Assembly (NCBI RefSeq): GCF_030116705.1
Contig: NZ_JAOTIK010000001.1
Span: 7,716,501 to 7,780,500 of the forward strand
Direction: 5' to 3'
Length of the DNA: 64,000 bases
Source of the DNA: Streptomyces sp. ML-6
GTDB taxonomy: Bacteria; Actinomycetota; Actinomycetes; Streptomycetales; Streptomycetaceae
A program made the position numbers and the translations under genes. This document shows positions 61,481 through 64,000 of this stretch, piece by piece; the first letter of the stretch is position 1; the number at the start of each line of letters is the position of its first letter. Below the pieces are notes generated by a model, which was not told the DNA's origin, ran no database searches, and was given only the letters and a program-made list of their open reading frames with translations.

Positions 61481-61915
61481 ATGAATCCCATGGATCATCG
61501 GTTGCACCTCGATCGCACGCTCGATGAGCTGGACCCGCCCCGCTGGGCGCCTCCCGCCGCCGACTCAACCCACTTGGTCCGCAAGGTGCATGAGCTGCGA
61601 CGCGTCCCGCTGCGCGCACTCGACCCCGCAGATCTGCGTACTCTCATCTCTCAGCAGGTCGCGCTGCCGTATGTCCTTCCGCTCGCAGTGCGCCTGCTGA
61701 TCGAGGAACCGCTGCTCGATGCATGCTTCTACGAGGGCGATCTACTGCTCGCCACCGTCAGCGCCCCTGTTGCGGCCTGGGCTCTGCTGCCGGACCTCGG
61801 CGTCCGGCTGCGCGACGTGCTCGAGGCACTGCCGGAGACAGCGGTCGCCGACCTGCCCCGCGGCGCCACCGAGGAGATCGCCCGCTTCGCCGCGCGGTTC
61901 GAGTCACTTTGCTGA
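61481..61915 (+). CDS. CdiI-type contact-dependent inhibition immunity protein
   Basis: The 144-residue protein resembles the CDI immunity family common in actinomycetes: LDRTLDELDPPRWAPP near the start, HLVRKVHELRRVPLRAL, PADLRTLISQQVALPYVLPL and LLDACFYEGDLLLATVSAPV. Such proteins usually neutralise a cognate toxin domain, but here there is no toxin gene on either side, so it is an orphan. ATG 61481 follows AAAGG. Confidence 0.82.
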   Translation: MNPMDHRLHLDRTLDELDPPRWAPPAADSTHLVRKVHELRRVPLRALDPADLRTLISQQVALPYVLPLAVRLLIEEPLLDACFYEGDLLLATVSAPVAAWALLPDLGVRLRDVLEALPETAVADLPRGATEEIARFAARFESLC

Positions 61916-61943
61916 TCTGACGAAGGCGCGGGAGGGCGGGTTC

Positions 61944-62048
61944 ATGACCGAGCACGGTCTGAGTGCGGAGGGTTGCTGCTGTGGGGTGCCTTTGATCGTT
62001 ATGCCGGGGCAGCGGGCCGAAAGTCTCGTCATCCGGTTCCGTTCGTGA
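61944..62048 (+). CDS. Possible 34-residue Cys-rich peptide
   Basis: ATG 61944 lies seven bases after a strong GGGAGGG site and 28 bp after the CdiI-like stop. The product has three adjacent Cys (GLSAEGCCCGVPLIV) and an Arg-rich end. It might be a real small protein or leader peptide, or chance. No maturation genes for a modified peptide are adjacent. Confidence 0.3.
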   Translation: MTEHGLSAEGCCCGVPLIVMPGQRAESLVIRFRS

Positions 62049-62534
62049 GGGGCAGAAATCCGTTCTTGCTCTCGTTCCTGCTTTTGTTCTCGGGCCGGTG
62101 GAAGTAGACGGTCCTTGAACACCAGGGGGCGTGCTTGGTCATTTCTGATCTGAATCACTACGTCCTGGATCTCGACTGGTTCCAACTTCCCGAGGGAGTT
62201 CGCCAGTCGCCTGGGGCCCTGCCGACGGGCCCGCATCACCTTGACGTTGTTGAACCCGCACCGTCCACGACAATTGCCGCGCCGCTTTTGGCCATCGAGC
62301 CTGGGCAGAACCTGTACGGCAGGGCATCGTTCGTGGAGGGGATGGGGAGTCGGGCCGTTGTGAATTCGGCAACGTACTCGTCGAAGGGGCGGATGCCGGC
62401 TCCCGAAATGGGTCGGTCACTCTGTGGTGTTGCTGGGTGTTGGGTGGGTGTAGGGGTGTGCAAGGCGGGGGTTGTTGTCTGGGTGGGTTCCTGCCCGTGG
62501 TTTTGCGGGCTTCGTGTGATGTGCGGAGGAGGGC
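62049..62534. other. Intergenic region before accE
   Basis: No gene with a credible start and codon pattern was found. A minus-strand stretch around 62240-62060 reads RRLANSLGKLEPVEIQDVVI-like text that may be a relic, but no family is recognised. From about 62400 the plus strand becomes strongly G/T-rich. The accE promoter probably lies within the last 150 bp. Confidence 0.35.
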
Positions 62535-62537
62535 GTG

Positions 62538-62774
62538 ATGAGTGGTTCCGGCGGTTCGGTTGGCCCGGGTGGTGTGTGGTGTGTTGAGCGGGGGCGGGTG
62601 ACGGATGAAGAGTTGGCTGCGTTGGCTGTGGTGTTGTGTGCGCTGGGTGCGGGGCGGGTGGAGTCGGTGGAGGGTACGGGGCGGGTGGGCGTGGGGAGGG
62701 CGGGTGCGGGATGTGCCGGGTCGCGGTGGTGGCGATATGCGGGGCGTTATCGTGCTCCGCTGGGCTGGCAGTGA
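62538..62774 (+). CDS. accE: Acyl-CoA carboxylase epsilon subunit
   Basis: The 78-residue protein has the short epsilon-subunit pattern: RGRVTDEELAALAVVLCALG, a Gly-rich middle, and the C-terminal Trp/Arg-rich end SRWWRYAGRYRAPLGWQ. Epsilon subunits stabilise the actinobacterial acyl-CoA carboxylase complex. ATG 62538 follows GGAGGAGGG. Its TGA lies 15 bp before the proposed pccB start in the same frame. The middle is unusually G- and T-rich. Confidence 0.75.
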   Translation: MSGSGGSVGPGGVWCVERGRVTDEELAALAVVLCALGAGRVESVEGTGRVGVGRAGAGCAGSRWWRYAGRYRAPLGWQ

Positions 62775-62789
62775 GTGGTGGGGACTGTG

Positions 62790-64000
62790 GTGAGGGTGAC
62801 GGCAGGTCCGGCCATGGGCGGGACGGGTGCGGTGGATGCGGATATGGTGGGGGAGGTAGGGGGTTGGGGCGGTGTGGATGCCGGTGTTGGTGTGGAGGCT
62901 GTGGGTTCCGAGAGTGTTGTGAGTGGTGCGGAGGCCGGGGGCCCCGGGCCTGGTGTGGGCGGGCTGCTGGCGCTGCGTGAGCAGGCCCGTCGTGGACCGA
63001 GTGACCGGGCGACCGAGGCGCAGCATGCGAAGGGGAAGCTGACGGCGCGTGAGCGGATCGGTCTGCTGCTGGATGAGGGTTCGTTCCGTGAGGTCGAGCA
63101 GTTGCGGCGGCACCGGGCGTCGGGGTTCGGTCTGGAGGAGAAGAAGCCGTACACCGACGGGGTGGTCACCGGGTGGGGGACGGTGGAGGGCCGGACGGTC
63201 TTCGTGTACGCGCATGATTTCCGGATCTTCGGGGGTGCGCTGGGGGAGGCGCACGCGACGAAGATCCATAAGATCATGGACATGGCGATCGCGGCGGGTG
63301 CGCCGCTGGTGTCGCTGAACGACGGGGCCGGGGCCCGGATCCAGGAGGGTGTCTCGGCGCTGGCCGGCTACGGCGGGATCTTCCAGCGCAACACGAGGGC
63401 CTCGGGCGTGATCCCGCAGATCAGCGTGATGCTCGGCCCGTGTGCCGGCGGCGCCGCCTACAGCCCCGCGCTGACGGACTTCGTGTTCATGGTCCGCGAG
63501 ACCTCGCAGATGTTCATCACCGGCCCGGACGTCGTCAAGGCCGTCACCGGCGAGGAGATCACCCAGAACGGCCTGGGCGGCGCCGACGTCCACGCCGAGA
63601 CGTCGGGGGTGGCGCATTTCGCCTACGACGACGAGGAGACCTGCATCGCCGAGGTCCGCTACCTCCTGGGCCTGCTCCCCTCCAACAACCGCGAGAACCC
63701 GCCCGCCGTCCCCAGCGGCGACCCGGCCGGCCGGCGCGGCGACACCCTCCTGGACCTGGTCCCGGCCGACGGCAACCGCCCCTACGACATGCACAAGGTC
63801 ATCGAGGAGATCGTCGACGACGGCGACCACCTCGAGGTCCACGAACGCTGGGCCCGCAACATCGTGTGCGCCCTGGCCCGGATGGACGGCCAGGTCGTGG
63901 GGATCGTGGCCAACCAGCCGCAGTCCCTGGCCGGTGTCCTGGACATCGAGGCGTCCGAGAAGGCCGCCCGCTTCGTCCAGATGTGCGACGCGTTCAACAT
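62790..64000 (+). CDS. pccB: Acyl-CoA (propionyl-CoA) carboxylase beta subunit, C-terminus outside window
   Basis: The frame runs from GTG 62790 to the window edge (about 403 codons, no stop). It matches the carboxyltransferase beta subunit: HAKGKLTARERIGLLLDEGS, PYTDGVVTGWGTVEGRTVFV, NDGAGARIQEGVSAL, ASGVIPQISVMLGPCAGGAA, TSQMFITGPDVVKAVTGEE. It transfers carboxyl from biotin to acyl-CoA. The first about 65 residues are a Gly/Val-rich extension that may not be translated; several GTG codons (62775-62796) and ATG 62814 are in frame. Codons end mostly in G up to about 63380, then mostly in C. Confidence 0.9.
   Translation, partial: MRVTAGPAMGGTGAVDADMVGEVGGWGGVDAGVGVEAVGSESVVSGAEAGGPGPGVGGLLALREQARRGPSDRATEAQHAKGKLTARERIGLLLDEGSFREVEQLRRHRASGFGLEEKKPYTDGVVTGWGTVEGRTVFVYAHDFRIFGGALGEAHATKIHKIMDMAIAAGAPLVSLNDGAGARIQEGVSALAGYGGIFQRNTRASGVIPQISVMLGPCAGGAAYSPALTDFVFMVRETSQMFITGPDVVKAVTGEEITQNGLGGADVHAETSGVAHFAYDDEETCIAEVRYLLGLLPSNNRENPPAVPSGDPAGRRGDTLLDLVPADGNRPYDMHKVIEEIVDDGDHLEVHERWARNIVCALARMDGQVVGIVANQPQSLAGVLDIEASEKAARFVQMCDAFN

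Noticed and set aside
62139..63842. 567-codon minus-strand open frame
   Set aside because: Antisense to accE/pccB, which are well supported; its Pro/Thr/His-rich text is a shadow of the G/T-rich region.
1..64000. CRISPR arrays, rRNA or tRNA genes
   Set aside because: No regularly spaced direct repeats, rRNA core sequences or cloverleaf-forming segments were noticed on either strand.

Overview
The window looks like chromosomal DNA of a Streptomyces-type actinomycete. G+C is high, codons are strongly G/C-ending, GTG and TTG starts are common, and the gene set is typical: SNF2/SWIM pair, LytR-CpsA-Psr protein, PAS-GAF-SpoIIE phosphatase, roadblock protein, acyl-CoA carboxylase epsilon subunit, streptogrisin-like protease. 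No tRNA, rRNA or CRISPR array was seen.

1-11.4 kb is a mobile-element pile-up. From the left: an IS701-type tail, a decayed host gene, an IS5-type remnant, then an IS3 element (2113-6380) whose orfB is split by an IS1182 element (2238-4046) and whose orfA is split by an IS30 element (4833-6054). Both insertions have target duplications, and removing them restores the IS3 frames. Next comes an IS5/IS427-type element (7140-9518, TAA duplication) split by an IS110 element with a possible bridge-RNA region. The block ends with an excisionase-like gene and a tyrosine integrase broken by an in-frame TGA.

11.5-49.6 kb is mostly intact chromosome: aldehyde dehydrogenase with a GAF regulator; secreted amidase; permease-acetamidase operon; phytase-like secreted esterase; SNF2 ATPase overlapping a SWIM protein; desaturase; MOSC protein; MpaB-type oxygenase; a methyltransferase with its middle missing; TerD; a small TatA; LCP ligase; ArsR regulator; roadblock protein; GNAT; PP2C-type phosphatase; 3-hydroxyisobutyryl-CoA hydrolase; and a four-gene L-rhamnose operon (isomerase, fused aldolase/dehydrogenase, kinase, extra sugar isomerase) with a readable promoter and two operator-like palindromes. 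A cysteine-cluster pentapeptide protein, a radical-SAM enzyme with a non-canonical CX8CX2C motif and a GH25 lysozyme follow.

49.6-62.1 kb is a second accessory stretch: glyoxalase-like and TniQ-like remnants, a divergent XRE-cupin regulator/aminotransferase pair around a perfect 30-bp palindrome, a frameshifted triple-zinc-ribbon gene, a truncated ISL3 transposase, an aminoglycoside-phosphotransferase-like kinase, a MarR regulator, a serine protease whose catalytic His is replaced by Tyr, an SMI1/KNR4 protein, a frameshifted NUDIX gene, a formylglycine-generating-enzyme-like gene, a decay zone, an intact NUDIX gene and an orphan CDI-type immunity gene. The right end (62.5-64 kb) starts an accE-pccB operon; pccB runs off the window and changes codon-ending bias partway along.

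The strongest candidates for further attention are the radical-SAM/cysteine-cluster neighbourhood, the XRE-cupin/aminotransferase module with its 30-bp operator, and the His-to-Tyr protease under a LacI-type palindrome. None can be called a new system from sequence alone.
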